From: Novosphingobium sp. 9U
GTDB lineage: Bacteria; Pseudomonadota; Alphaproteobacteria; Sphingomonadales; Sphingomonadaceae
Direction: 5' to 3'
Length of the DNA: 64,000 nt
NCBI RefSeq assembly: GCF_902506425.1
Contig: NZ_LR732469.1
Coordinates: 649,084 to 713,083 of the forward strand
Part shown: one piece after another, positions 11,949-21,334 of the stretch
How positions within the stretch are numbered: the stretch's first letter is position 1
How the letters are laid out: each line of letters starts with the position of its first letter
Notes under the pieces: generated by a model
What the model was told of the DNA's origin: nothing
What the model saw: only the letters and a program-made list of their open reading frames with translations
The model's database searches: none
Position numbers and translations under genes: made by a program

Positions 11949-13466
11949 CTAGCTGCGCAGCGCTCCCGAACCGGTCTCGCCGCGGCTTGCCATCAAGGTC
12001 TTGGTCTCACCCGAGAACGTGGGCACGCCGGTCAGGACACCCTGGAAGTCGTTGAGCGGCTCGCCCAACACGAGCCCGCCGCGGTCGATCTGAAACTCAC
12101 GGATCGTGCGTTCGTGACGGGCCGTGCGCGTCTTGATCACCGAGATCGCCTGCCGAACCTCTCCGCTCGCCTCGAAATAGCGCAGCTGAACGACGGTATC
12201 GGAGAGATAGCTCAGATCCACGTCCGACCGGATATCTCCTGTCACGCCGTGCAGGCCAAGGATGAGCAGACTGATCACTCCCTTCTGACCAAGATAGCTG
12301 AGCATCTCGTGCATCTGGAGCACAAGGAACTGCTCGTTCGACATCGACTGCAAGTAGGCATTCAGGCTGTCGACCACCACCACCGTTGCATGGTGGCTCT
12401 CCACCGCGTCCCGCACCGCAGCAGCGAATTCGCCGGGCGACATCTCGGCCGGATCTATCGCACGAACCTGTAGCTGACCACTCTCGAAGTAAGGCCGCAG
12501 ATCCATGCCCAGTGAAGCGCTTCTCGCCAGAAGTGTCGGCAGGCGCTCGTCGAACAGGAAATAGGAGGCATTCTCGCCGCGCTTTAGAGCAGCGATCATG
12601 CATTGGACGCACGCCGTGGTCTTGCCGACACCTGCCGGCCCGGTGAGCAAGGTCGACGTTCCGGGCACAAGTCCGCCGCCGAGCAAGGCGTCGAGCGCCG
12701 CTGAGTTGGTCGTGGCCGCACCGCCGATGTCGGCTCCTGCGTGCTCGGACGCAACGAGCCGAGGAAACACGCGCAAGCCACCCCGCTCAATCTCGAAATC
12801 GTGATAGCCGCCGCGAAACGGCACGCCGCGCATCTTCACGACGTGGAGGCGGCGCCGCTGCGCGCCGAAGCTTGCCAAGTCCTGATCGAGAGAGATGACG
12901 CCGTGGGCAATGCTGTGGAGCTGCAGATCGCTGCCCGTGGCGCCTTTGTCGTCCAAGATGAGAACGGTGCACTGGCGCGTCGAAAAGAAGTGCTTCAATG
13001 CCAGGATCTGGCGGCGGTAACGGACAGGGCTTTGGGCCAGCAAGCGTAGTTCGGAGAGGCTATCGAGCACGACCCGCCTGGGCCGAACTTCGTCCACTTT
13101 GGCCATGATGTTGCGAACGGTCTCGCCCAGCTCGACCTCGCTAGGATGCAGTAAGGTCTGTTCCTGGTCGTCGGCAAAGCCGTCCGGCGGCACCATCTCG
13201 AATAGCCGAAGGCTGTCCAGCGACCAGCCGTGCGACTGGCCGACGGCGCGCAGTTCTAACTCGGTCTCTGCAAGGGTGATGTATAAGCCCGTCTCATTAT
13301 GCGCCGCCCCTGCGAGTAGAAAGCCCAGCCCAAGCGTCGTCTTGCCTGTTCCGGGTGTCCCTTCGACCAGGTACATGCGCTCAGGTGTGAGCCCGCCGTT
13401 GAGGATGTTATCCAACCCCGGGATGCCGGTGGATTCCAACGACGGCATTGAAGCGCTCGGCGACAT
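11949..13466 (-). CDS. KaiC-type double RecA ATPase
   Basis: 505 residues with two KaiC/RecA-like domains. The first has Walker A GTPGTGKTT (residues 36-44) and a Walker B region at RRVVLDSLSEL. The second has GPAGVGKTT with Lys about 282 and VVVVDSLNAYL. The start MSPSASMPSLESTGIPGLDNILNGG is typical of KaiC-domain proteins. No kaiA or kaiB is next to it, so a circadian clock role is not implied. KaiC homologues paired with a large histidine kinase occur in many non-cyanobacteria, where roles in stress response or signalling have been proposed. It is the first gene of the two-gene unit with the hybrid kinase. Confidence 0.87.
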   Translation of the reverse strand: MSPSASMPSLESTGIPGLDNILNGGLTPERMYLVEGTPGTGKTTLGLGFLLAGAAHNETGLYITLAETELELRAVGQSHGWSLDSLRLFEMVPPDGFADDQEQTLLHPSEVELGETVRNIMAKVDEVRPRRVVLDSLSELRLLAQSPVRYRRQILALKHFFSTRQCTVLILDDKGATGSDLQLHSIAHGVISLDQDLASFGAQRRRLHVVKMRGVPFRGGYHDFEIERGGLRVFPRLVASEHAGADIGGAATTNSAALDALLGGGLVPGTSTLLTGPAGVGKTTACVQCMIAALKRGENASYFLFDERLPTLLARSASLGMDLRPYFESGQLQVRAIDPAEMSPGEFAAAVRDAVESHHATVVVVDSLNAYLQSMSNEQFLVLQMHEMLSYLGQKGVISLLILGLHGVTGDIRSDVDLSYLSDTVVQLRYFEASGEVRQAISVIKTRTARHERTIREFQIDRGGLVLGEPLNDFQGVLTGVPTFSGETKTLMASRGETGSGALRS

Positions 13467-14096
13467 TCTCGACCTCCAGTTATCGGCGATCGCCTGATGA
13501 TGCGACCATCACGATTCCTCCAAACCGCGCCAGTGGTCGCTTTTCAGGCATCGGCAAACAGAACAACGCACGAGGAGCGTATCAGAGCCCGATACGTTCC
13601 GGATGTGTTTGTCCCCGAGGTCACATAGCTCCAGCTTGACGAGGATCCCGAGCGATGATGCCAGTAGAACGCCACGCCACTTCATCGCCGAACGAGTATA
13701 GCGGCCGGATGGCTTATTTGGGTTGAACCTGCGGGCAAACCGAACATCTCACGCGCAGATTCACACAGCTGCAGCCTCGCGCGGACCTGCCTGCACCGGA
13801 ACTGCGCATGCCGCTCTTGACCAACAAGCTTGCGCGCACCGACCCGTCAGCAGACACGCAGGGCACTTGGCCATCCCGCGAGACCTACCACTCGTTCATC
13901 TCGCTTCGCCAGCGGGTATCAATCACCATCGGCGACCTGAGCTTCGGCCACTTTTACCAAGGGTTGCAGCAGATGCCCTTCACCGGATTCTCTGGTTGAG
14001 AAAGGGCAGGTCCGGGCTCGCCGTTCAATCGGCAGTTGCGAGGCAAACGGACCGAAATGGCGTGCATTGAACATAGCATTGATCCTGGAATTGCAC
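13467..14096. other. Long intergenic region, no convincing gene
   Basis: 630 bases between the KaiC-like gene and the phosphotransferase gene, both on the minus strand. The right part lies downstream of the phosphotransferase and the left part must hold the promoter of the kaiC-kinase unit. Open frames at 13723-14070 and 13808-13999 (+) have no recognisable family, no good ribosome binding site and odd amino-acid use, so I do not call them genes. The region could be decayed coding DNA. Confidence 0.4.
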
Positions 14097-15164
14097 CTAC
14101 TTACACGCTTCCATGCTCTGCATGGCGAGCGTGACTATCCGCGGCAGGCTCTTGGCACGCTCGCGGGCATGCTCGGATGCGGCGGTTCCCCGTAGGACGC
14201 GACCCTTTATGCCGTGGAAGATCGCAGCGAGGCGGAAGAAGTTGAAGGCGATGTAGAAGCCGTAATCGGCCTGCGAAATCAGCGGACGCTGTACGTTGCG
14301 GCAGTAGGCAGCGCAGTACTCCTCCTCCGATGGGATGCCGAGCGCCGCGAGGTCTGCGCCGCTCAATCCAGCGACGATTTCGGGCGGCATGCGGAACATC
14401 ATGGCATGGTAGGCGAAGTCGGCCAAAGGGTGTCCCAAGGTCGAGAGTTCCCAATCCAGAACCGCTAGCACTCGCGGCTCGGTGGGATGGAAGATCATGT
14501 TGTCGCAGCGAAAGTCGCCATGAACGACACGGGTCTCGTCTCCCGGGGGGATGGCCGTGGGTAGCCACTCGATCAGCCGATCCATGCCCTCATCTCGCCC
14601 TGCCTCCTCGTCGGCGAGGTATTGCTTGGACCAGCGAGCTATCTGACGCTCGAAGTAGTTCCCGGGCTTTCCATAGTCGGCTAAGTTGATCGCCCCCGGG
14701 TCGAAGCGATGAAGTGCAGCGATCGTCTCGTTCATCGCCTCGAAGTAGGCGCCGCGCTCGGCTCTGCTCACGTCGGGAAAGGTAGCATCCCAGAAGATGC
14801 GGCCTTCGACCATGTCCATGACGTAGAACCAGCTGCCGATCACGGTGTCGTCAGTGCAAAGCCCGAACACATGCGGCACCGGAAAGCCGGCGCGACCGAC
14901 CGCGGAAAGCACTCGCGCCTCGCGCTCCACGGCGTGCGCTCCCTTGAGCAACGGCCCAGGGGGCTTGCGCCTCAAGACGTAGGAGCGCAGCGGCGTCACC
15001 AGCTTGTAGGTCGGGTTGGACTGCCCCCCCTTGAACTGCTCGACACGCAACGGTCCGGCATAGCCAGCGACGTGCTCAGCCAGCCACGCTGCCAAGCGTG
15101 CTTCATCGAAACGATGCGTCTCGCGCACATCTGTGGTCCCGGCGTTGGCGGCCGCGTCGAGCAT
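14097..15164 (-). CDS. APH-type phosphotransferase (LvaA/ACAD10-11 kinase-like)
   Basis: 355 residues. ATG 15164 overlaps the stop of the upstream acyl-CoA dehydrogenase gene by one base (TAATG), so the N-terminal extension of the open frame is not used. Aminoglycoside-phosphotransferase fold: GGQSNPTYKL near 47-56 as the nucleotide loop, VVHGDFRCDN with the catalytic Asp217 and Asn222, and LAVLDWELSTLG with the metal-binding Asp237. Members paired with acyl-CoA dehydrogenases, such as LvaA of Pseudomonas putida and the kinase half of ACAD10/11, phosphorylate the hydroxyl of hydroxyacyl-CoA. Translational coupling to a dehydrogenase supports that role here, as inference. Antibiotic resistance is unlikely. 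Confidence 0.82.
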   Translation of the reverse strand: MLDAAANAGTTDVRETHRFDEARLAAWLAEHVAGYAGPLRVEQFKGGQSNPTYKLVTPLRSYVLRRKPPGPLLKGAHAVEREARVLSAVGRAGFPVPHVFGLCTDDTVIGSWFYVMDMVEGRIFWDATFPDVSRAERGAYFEAMNETIAALHRFDPGAINLADYGKPGNYFERQIARWSKQYLADEEAGRDEGMDRLIEWLPTAIPPGDETRVVHGDFRCDNMIFHPTEPRVLAVLDWELSTLGHPLADFAYHAMMFRMPPEIVAGLSGADLAALGIPSEEEYCAAYCRNVQRPLISQADYGFYIAFNFFRLAAIFHGIKGRVLRGTAASEHARERAKSLPRIVTLAMQSMEACK

Positions 15165-16354
15165 TACACGGGCGCTCCTTGCTGCTGTGCCGCCTTCCAA
15201 TCGCGCTTGATCTTCTTGGCGAGGCTCCACTTGTGGACTTCGGTTGGCCCATCGTAGATGCGGAATGCGCGTATTTCGCGGAACACCTGCTCGACGATGG
15301 TGTCGGCCGTGACGCCCGAGCCGCCCATGACTTGCACGCAGCGATCCGCCACCCGCATGAGCGCTTCGGATACGGCGACCTTGGTCATCGAGCTTTCCGC
15401 CGTTCCGAGTGCCCCCGTGTCGAGCACGTCGGCGCACCATTCGATCATCAACTCGGCTTGGCGTAGATCGATGAGGTTTTCAGCCAACATAAAGCCGACA
15501 CCTTCGTGGTCGATCAGGAGCTTGCCGAAGGCCATGCGCCTGTTGGCGTAATCGGTCGCGATCTCGTTGGCGCGCACGCAGGCACCCAGCCAGCGCATGC
15601 AATGTGAAAGCCGCGCTGGGCTCAGCCGCACTTGCGCGTACTGGAAGCCTTCGCCCGCTTCTCCCAGCATCTGGTCGGCGGGCACGCGCAGGTTGTCGAT
15701 CGTCACAACGGCATGGCCGCCAGGCATGGAGCTGTCGATCGTGTTGGGCACATGATCGATGCGGATCGCCGGGTCAGGCAAGTCGACAAGGAACATGCAT
15801 GCGCCCTCCTCGGCCTTGGCCATGACGATGCCGACTTGCGCGCCTTGCGCGCCGGTGATGAAGGCCTTTCGGCCATTGATAAGCCAGTGATTGCCGTCAC
15901 GACGGCAAGTGGTGCGCATCATCGAAGGATCGGATCCGGCACCGCCTTCGCTTGCGGGCTCGGTCATGAAGAAGGCGGAGCGCGCACGGCCTTCGACCAG
16001 TGGTCTGAGGAACCGTTCCTTTATGTCCGCCGAGCCCACCTTGCCAAGAAGGTACATGTTGCCCTCGTCAGGCGCGCCCGTATTGCAGGCGAGCGGTCCT
16101 AGTGGTGACAGCCCTGTGCGCTGGAGCACGATGGCGGTTTCGCGCTGCGATAAGTGGCTGCCGTCGGGCAGGATATGCGGGGTCAAGACGCCGGCTTCTC
16201 TTGCTTTGTCCTTAAGCTCGGCGACGAGTTCCTCAGTGGGGCAATCGTGATGATCGCGGCGAGGATCGCGCTCATAGGGAACCACGACGTCGCGAACGAA
16301 AGCCTCGACGCGGCTTGCGATCTTGGCAGTAACTTCAAGGCCGGCGCCACTCAA
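15164..16354 (-). CDS. Acyl-CoA dehydrogenase family protein
   Basis: 396 residues. I start it at TTG 16354, because AAGGAG lies seven bases upstream and the longer frame begins in non-protein-like sequence. ACAD features: FFMTEPASEGGAGSDPS (FAD and substrate loop), WLINGRKAFITGA, RMAFGKLL, and the C-terminal VMGGSGVTADTIVEQVFRE and IYDGPTEVHK. It may be an FAD enzyme acting on an acyl-CoA. Together with the adjacent APH-type kinase it forms a split version of the ACAD10/11 or LvaC/LvaA arrangement, in which phosphorylation of a hydroxyacyl-CoA is followed by phosphate elimination. It lies 70 bases downstream of a TonB receptor gene, with a hairpin between them. Confidence 0.83.
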   Translation of the reverse strand: MSGAGLEVTAKIASRVEAFVRDVVVPYERDPRRDHHDCPTEELVAELKDKAREAGVLTPHILPDGSHLSQRETAIVLQRTGLSPLGPLACNTGAPDEGNMYLLGKVGSADIKERFLRPLVEGRARSAFFMTEPASEGGAGSDPSMMRTTCRRDGNHWLINGRKAFITGAQGAQVGIVMAKAEEGACMFLVDLPDPAIRIDHVPNTIDSSMPGGHAVVTIDNLRVPADQMLGEAGEGFQYAQVRLSPARLSHCMRWLGACVRANEIATDYANRRMAFGKLLIDHEGVGFMLAENLIDLRQAELMIEWCADVLDTGALGTAESSMTKVAVSEALMRVADRCVQVMGGSGVTADTIVEQVFREIRAFRIYDGPTEVHKWSLAKKIKRDWKAAQQQGAPV

Positions 16355-16383
16355 CTGATTGCTCCTTGATTGACCGTCGAAGA

Positions 16384-16407
16384 GGCCGCGACCCTGAGGT
16401 CGCGGCC
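16384..16407 (-). terminator. Hairpin between receptor and dehydrogenase genes
   Basis: A perfect 10-bp inverted repeat (GGCCGCGACC / GGTCGCGGCC) with a 4-base loop. No T-run follows on the minus strand, so it may partly terminate the receptor transcript or stabilise RNA ends rather than stop transcription fully. Confidence 0.5.
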
Positions 16408-16424
16408 GATTAGGTCGACGGAGC

Positions 16425-18725
16425 TTAGAAGTCGTAGCCGACGGTGATGCCGTAAGTTGCCGGGCGCGCCGCGTAGCGCACGATGGTGTCCTGACCGGCA
16501 ACGACATTGGTCCAGTAATACTTTTTGGTGATGTTCTTTCCCCAGATGAACGCACGCAAGCCCGCATCCGAAGTCACGCCCAGCTGCCCGTCCAGCAGGG
16601 TGAAGGCACCGATCTTGTAGTCAGGCGTTTCACCCACGATTGCATAGGTCTTGCTGCGATACGTGAGCTGCGGGCTGATGAAGGCCTTCAAGCCGTTGCC
16701 GATCTCGGTTTCGTAGCGGGCGTTGGCGCCGACTTGCCATTCGGGCGTGAACGGCACGCTCGAGCCGGCGAAGTCTGCGGTGACACCGCCGGCATTGACG
16801 CCGGTGTAGCGGTCGATCTTCGACTTCACGTAGACGGCCGACGCGGTGAGGCTCAGGCCGTCCGTGGGGCGGGCCGTCACTTCCAACTCGCCGCCGTAAA
16901 GGTGTGACTTGGGGATGTTGATCAGCGCGTCGAGCACACCGAAAGTAGCGTCGATCAGCTTGGACCTCAGCTGCTTGTCCTTGTAGTCCATGTAGAACAC
17001 GGCGCCGTTCACCTGCACCGCACGATCGGCAAGCGTCGCCTTGAAACCGCCTTCATAGTTGACGATCGATTCCTGCGTAGCCGGCGGGTATTGCAGCGTG
17101 GAGGATGCGTTCAAGTTCCCGAAGCCGCCAGCCTTGTAGCCCTTGGCGATGTTGACATAGAATAGCAGGTCGCTGTTCGGCTTGTAGTCAATGCCGCCGC
17201 GCCAGGAGACATTGTTCTCCTTCAGCTTGCCGAAGTAGGGCTCACCGTTGAAGAAGTTCTCGTCCAACTGGAAGCAGTCGTTGATGCCAAGCGCAGGACG
17301 GTTGGGATCACCCGACAACAGGCGCGAGAACACGGTGAAGAGTGCCGCGGTGCCGCCATCTCCGCCATCATGGTTGCAGATCTCTGCGGTGCGGTTCGAC
17401 TGGGTGTAGCGTAAACCACCTTTCAGCGTCACCGTGGGGGTGATATCCCATTCGACGTTGCCGAAGCCTGCGTAGTTCTTCATCCGCTGGACGGAGTAGT
17501 TCTGGCTCGAGATGATGCCAAAGTTGTAGAACGCGGATGAGTCCGCATAAAGCAGGCGCTCGTCGTAATCGACGGCGTCATGACTATAGTTCGCACCGAC
17601 GACCCAGCGCACGCCCGCGCCGCTGCCATTCGAAACGCGCAGCTCTTGTGAGAAACTGCGGATCTTGCCCTTGTAGGGATCGAGATCGATATCGGACAGC
17701 GCTGTGCCGTCCTGATCCATCTCGCCGCGCTCCTTGAAATGCGTATACGCCGTGATCGAGGTCAGCGTGAGCCCGTCCGCGAACTCCCAGTCGCCGCGCA
17801 ATGCTGCCTGCTGCAAGTCGCGCTTGCCGTACATGCCATTTTCCGGACTCCAGTCCGCCGCGCGTGGCTTCAATGGCGAACGGGGATAGTTGAGCACGGG
17901 CGCCGTGTTCGACACTGCCTGTTGGTTGAAACGGTAGTACTGCACTGCCTGCGGATCGCTGCCGTCGTGCCAGGCATTGAGGTTCAACTCAAACTTGAGC
18001 GTGCTCGACGCTTCCCAGTCCAGCAACAGGCGCCCGGCGAGCTGCCGCGTCTTGCCGTTTTTGGCATCGCGCGTGTAGCTGCGCTGCCACTCGTCGGCAC
18101 GCTCGCCGCGCACGGCCAGGCGCGCGTTGAGTCCAGGCGCGAGCGGACCACTGATGAAGGCATTGCCGATGACATCGTTGAAACGACCATAAGTGAGGTC
18201 GGCACCAGCGGCAAAGTCGCTGGTCGGCTTGGCAGCGATGTAGTTGATTGCGCCACCGGTGGAGTTTTGTCCGAATAGCGTGCCCTGCGGCCCTTTGAGA
18301 ACTTCGATGCGCTCAAGATCGAAGGCCGTTAGATTGGTCAAGATCGGAAACGGCAGCGGGACCTGATCGAGATAGACGCTATTCGCCGGGTAGGAGCCGA
18401 GGGAGGTATCGTAGAAGCCCACGCCGCGCAGCGTGTAGACTGGCGTATTGTTTGCGCTGTTGGTGTAGGTGAGACCCGGAACGGCTTTGGCAATATCATC
18501 CACCGACTGGATCTGCCGCTCCTGCAGCGCACTGGCACCAAGCGCGGTGATCGTCAGGCCAACGTCGTTGATGCTCTGCTCGCGCTTGTTGGCGGTAACC
18601 ACGATTTCGCCGGTGTTGCGCGGCGACTCGGCAGCCTCTTGCGCTTGAACCGAACCCGCGGTGGCCATCACCGCCAGAGCCCCGAGGGACACGCTCGCCA
18701 GCGTGGATCTGCGCATCATACCCAT
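16425..18725 (-). CDS. TonB-dependent receptor of the catabolic island
   Basis: 766 residues from ATG 18725, chosen for the GGGGAG site nine bases upstream and the signal peptide MGMMRRSTLASVSLGALAVM that follows, with a likely cut after VQA. The plug shows GEIVVTANKREQSINDVG, then YTLRGVGFYD and RIEVLKGPQGTLFGQNSTGG. The barrel ends in Phe (TVGYDF), as expected for BAM recognition. This is the FecA-like/sphingomonad degradation-type receptor group. It would carry the island's substrate over the outer membrane. The promoter region has the island palindrome at 18818-18828 with a TTGACA box next to it, so control by the divergent GntR gene is likely. Confidence 0.9.
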   Translation of the reverse strand: MGMMRRSTLASVSLGALAVMATAGSVQAQEAAESPRNTGEIVVTANKREQSINDVGLTITALGASALQERQIQSVDDIAKAVPGLTYTNSANNTPVYTLRGVGFYDTSLGSYPANSVYLDQVPLPFPILTNLTAFDLERIEVLKGPQGTLFGQNSTGGAINYIAAKPTSDFAAGADLTYGRFNDVIGNAFISGPLAPGLNARLAVRGERADEWQRSYTRDAKNGKTRQLAGRLLLDWEASSTLKFELNLNAWHDGSDPQAVQYYRFNQQAVSNTAPVLNYPRSPLKPRAADWSPENGMYGKRDLQQAALRGDWEFADGLTLTSITAYTHFKERGEMDQDGTALSDIDLDPYKGKIRSFSQELRVSNGSGAGVRWVVGANYSHDAVDYDERLLYADSSAFYNFGIISSQNYSVQRMKNYAGFGNVEWDITPTVTLKGGLRYTQSNRTAEICNHDGGDGGTAALFTVFSRLLSGDPNRPALGINDCFQLDENFFNGEPYFGKLKENNVSWRGGIDYKPNSDLLFYVNIAKGYKAGGFGNLNASSTLQYPPATQESIVNYEGGFKATLADRAVQVNGAVFYMDYKDKQLRSKLIDATFGVLDALINIPKSHLYGGELEVTARPTDGLSLTASAVYVKSKIDRYTGVNAGGVTADFAGSSVPFTPEWQVGANARYETEIGNGLKAFISPQLTYRSKTYAIVGETPDYKIGAFTLLDGQLGVTSDAGLRAFIWGKNITKKYYWTNVVAGQDTIVRYAARPATYGITVGYDF

Positions 18726-18817
18726 CTTCAGGTTCTCCCCTGCCATGCGAGCGGAGGCTTGGCGCCCCTCATCTCTTCGTAACCGTCGTATCGAGCCGTA
18801 CCTGCGATCTGTCAAGA

Positions 18818-18828
18818 TCGTTTGACGA
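18818..18828. promoter_or_regulatory. Palindromic operator, copy 1 (receptor / gntR)
   Basis: TCGTTTGACGA, matching the consensus TCGTyCGACGA except at the centre. It lies between the divergent receptor gene and gntR gene. On the minus strand a TTGACA box (18810-18815) follows the operator directly, as expected for repression of the receptor promoter. Confidence 0.7.
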
Positions 18829-18927
18829 TTTCGTGAAATGAGACTGCCGGATCAAATTGTATTGATCGTGGACGCATGAAGGTCATCGCGCTAAGCTCCT
18901 ACAATTCACACACAAGGCGACGACAGG

Positions 18928-19665
18928 ATGGCAACCCGGACAAGCGACAGGACCGATACCGACACTCTCGACACTGCGGCCGAAACCACGAAGGCAGATA
19001 CAAACGTCGGCAGCGCGGCAGATAAGGTGTCGGAAGCCATCATTCGCGGCATTCGTGCCGGCGTCTTTGTTCCGGGACAGCACCTCGTCGAACCGGATCT
19101 GACGCAGCGCTTGGGGATCAGTCGGGGGTCCTTGCGCGAAGCGCTCAAGCACCTGGCCGCCGACGGGATCGTGACGCTCAACCGGTTCCGCGGCGCCTAC
19201 ATCGCTACCCTCGATCGCAAGGCCGTTCTGGACCTGTTGCAGACACTCGAGCCTTTGGCATCGCTAGCAGCGCGCCTCGCTGCCGACCACTGCGACACAG
19301 ACGCGAAGCGTGCACAGATCATCAGTGCGGCAAACGCGATCGACGAAGCCAATCGCAGCCACAATCGCGCCCTTTATCTCGAACTTCGTCGGCAGTTCTA
19401 TTCCGTGCTCGTGGCGATCGGCGGCAACGGCGAGCTGGAGCGTGCGATGCCACTGACCCGCACCGACCTGTTCCGCGCCCAGATCGAGTCGATCCAGTCC
19501 GAGAAGCAACGTGTCCGCCACGCGTCAGGCTATAGCAAAATCGCCAAGGCCGTAGCAGAAGCCAATCCGGCCGCTGCCGAGCGCGCCGTGCAGCGCCATT
19601 TCGCCGGCACGCGCAAGACAATCGAAGAATTGCCAGACTTGGCGTTCGCCAGCTTCAGTTCCTGA
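18928..19665 (+). CDS. GntR/FadR-type transcriptional regulator
   Basis: 245 residues. After a polar N-terminal tail (1-30), a winged helix (about 31-97) shows the GntR pattern LVEPDLTQRLGISRGSLREALKHLAADG and then a wing, NRFRGAYIATLD. Residues about 105-235 are all-helical like the FCD effector domain of the FadR subfamily, with VAEANPAAAERAVQRHF at the end. The acid/His metal site of FCD is only partly clear by eye. It stands among the island genes, divergent from the receptor. FadR-family regulators bind short palindromes with GT..AC cores, which matches the four 11-bp sites near it. Ligand unknown, probably a pathway intermediate or acyl-CoA. Confidence 0.88.
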   Translation: MATRTSDRTDTDTLDTAAETTKADTNVGSAADKVSEAIIRGIRAGVFVPGQHLVEPDLTQRLGISRGSLREALKHLAADGIVTLNRFRGAYIATLDRKAVLDLLQTLEPLASLAARLAADHCDTDAKRAQIISAANAIDEANRSHNRALYLELRRQFYSVLVAIGGNGELERAMPLTRTDLFRAQIESIQSEKQRVRHASGYSKIAKAVAEANPAAAERAVQRHFAGTRKTIEELPDLAFASFSS

Positions 19666-19736
19666 GCCAAGCGCACCGCGAAGCGGGGCCGCACAAAAAG
19701 CGATGCTTCGCTGATCTTGTTTTTTGCTAGACGAAA

Positions 19737-19747
19737 TCGTCCGACGC
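19737..19747. promoter_or_regulatory. Palindromic operator, copy 2 (EthD operon)
   Basis: TCGTCCGACGC, one base from the perfect palindrome, in the 124-base gap between gntR and the EthD-like gene. It lies 43 bases before the EthD ATG, a position suited to block RNA polymerase. Confidence 0.65.
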
Positions 19748-19789
19748 TTTACACCTGTGATCGGGATTGGATAGCAGGGCTACAAGCCT

Positions 19790-20119
19790 ATGATTCGGAT
19801 CAGCGCGGTCTATGCGAACGAGCATGGCAGCCGCTTCGATACGCAGTATTACCAGCACCGGCACGAGCCGTTTGCGACCGATCTGCTGACGCCGCATGGC
19901 CTCTTGGGCCTACGCACGACGTTAGGTGAAGCCGCGCTGGACGGAGCGGCACCGCCCTTCTGGGCAATATCCGAACTGCTCTTCGCCTCACGCGAAGTAT
20001 TCGACGCCGCCTTATCCCATTGCGGCGAGGCGCTGTTCGCCGACATCATCAACTACACCGATGTCGCCCCCACGCTGCAGGTCAGCGTGCTCGGAAGCGA
20101 CTGGAACAAGGGAGCCTGA
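19790..20119 (+). CDS. EthD-like small protein
   Basis: 109 residues, the usual length of EthD / Dabb-like ferredoxin-fold proteins. MIRISAVYANEHGSRFD, then YYQHRHEPFATDLL follows the family pattern in which a short strand leads into an xHxP-type motif. Such proteins are isomerases, decarboxylases or helpers in ether and aromatic degradation. It is the first gene of a three-gene plus-strand operon and has an island operator before it. Specific reaction unknown. Confidence 0.6.
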   Translation: MIRISAVYANEHGSRFDTQYYQHRHEPFATDLLTPHGLLGLRTTLGEAALDGAAPPFWAISELLFASREVFDAALSHCGEALFADIINYTDVAPTLQVSVLGSDWNKGA

Positions 20120-20120
20120 C

Positions 20121-21329
20121 ATGGACACGCAATTGCTGAACACGCCGACCCGCTACGTGCGCAATGCGATGGAAGACATCGGCATGATCACGGCACTGGA
20201 CGAGTTCCTGAACCACCAGATTGTCGACACCTTCGCCTCCGTCAGCACTTCGGAACTGAGCTGGACCGAGAAGATCTGGACTGCGATTGTGCGCAAGGAC
20301 GGCACTCTTGGCATCGATTTCGGGCTCGGCCGCTACCACAACCGCGGCGTGCTCGATGGCTGGGCTGCCGTATCACGCGGCAGCGAACAGTGGACGGTGC
20401 GCGCCAATCGCGAGTTGCGTGACGATCCGCTCACCACCGAAGTGGGGCCGCTGAGCTATGAGATCATAGAGCCGCTGCGCCAGGTGCGTTTCGCGTGTGC
20501 CCGCAACGACCAGCAGCCAATCGCCTACGACATCACCTTCACCGCCGAGTTGCCACCCTTCTTCGAGGACCGCCACAAGCAGAGGGAGAAAGATGGCTTC
20601 CGCATTGGCTCTGACGTCATACGCTACCATCAGGTCGGGGTGCCGTCGGGCTGGGTGGAGCTCGAAGGTGAGCGGATCGAGATCAACCCCGATGATTGGA
20701 CGCAGTATCGCGATCATTCCTGGGGTACTCGGCTCGATGTCGGTGCGCACAATCCCGATATTCGCCCGACCTCCGACTTCGGCGACGTGAAATTCGGCGA
20801 AGGCGAATACGTGCTGATCTGGAGCCCGTTCATGCTGGTTTCGCCGAGCGGCGAAAAGATCGCGTACCACATGTACTTCCAGTCCAAGCAGGGCCGCATC
20901 TTCTACTCATCCGGCTATCGCAATCTTCCGGACGGCACGCAGGAGAAGATCGCCCGCGTTCGGCCCGAACTGCGCTTCGACGACGTGACGCGCCGACTGC
21001 TCGGCGGGCAATTGCACTTCGACATGCTTCAGGGCGGATCGCACACGATCGAGGTGGAAGTGGTGGGTACCTCGGGCGTGCACCTCGGGCCCGGTCTCTA
21101 TCTCGGCTTCGACGGGCGCAAGCACGGTTCGTGGCATGGTCCTCTGACGGTGGAGGGCGAGAAGTTCGACAACACGCTCGACCGCAAGACGCTGGAGCGC
21201 ATCCGTCAGCTCCGGGACTGCCCGATCAAGGTCACCGAAGGCGACTGGATCGGCTACGGCATCATGGAGACCATCATCCACGGCGAGCATCCCGACATGG
21301 GGCTCACCACCGCGAATTCGCTGGTCTGA
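20121..21329 (+). CDS. Conserved hypothetical protein with RDHSWG motif
   Basis: 402 residues. Start at ATG 20121 with GGGAG eight bases upstream, one base after the EthD stop. The protein is beta-rich with no signal peptide. The motif QYRDHSWGTRLD near residue 195-205 resembles a central motif in AttH/CrtC-like and DUF7064/DUF7065-type proteins that have two lipocalin-like halves, but I cannot confirm this. It is sandwiched between an EthD-like gene and a second APH-type kinase in the same regulon, so it is likely to act on or bind the hydrophobic pathway substrate. No catalytic residues can be named. Confidence 0.6.
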   Translation: MDTQLLNTPTRYVRNAMEDIGMITALDEFLNHQIVDTFASVSTSELSWTEKIWTAIVRKDGTLGIDFGLGRYHNRGVLDGWAAVSRGSEQWTVRANRELRDDPLTTEVGPLSYEIIEPLRQVRFACARNDQQPIAYDITFTAELPPFFEDRHKQREKDGFRIGSDVIRYHQVGVPSGWVELEGERIEINPDDWTQYRDHSWGTRLDVGAHNPDIRPTSDFGDVKFGEGEYVLIWSPFMLVSPSGEKIAYHMYFQSKQGRIFYSSGYRNLPDGTQEKIARVRPELRFDDVTRRLLGGQLHFDMLQGGSHTIEVEVVGTSGVHLGPGLYLGFDGRKHGSWHGPLTVEGEKFDNTLDRKTLERIRQLRDCPIKVTEGDWIGYGIMETIIHGEHPDMGLTTANSLV

Positions 21330-21334
21330 CCGCG

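Noticed and set aside
13723..14070. 115-residue plus-strand frame in the 13.5-14.1 kb gap
   Set aside because: No family, no ribosome binding site and unusual amino-acid use. The inner 63-residue frame is equally weak.
15165..15440. N-terminal extension of the phosphotransferase
   Set aside because: The 92 extra residues are a shadow of the acyl-CoA dehydrogenase gene. ATG 15164 gives the known fold start.
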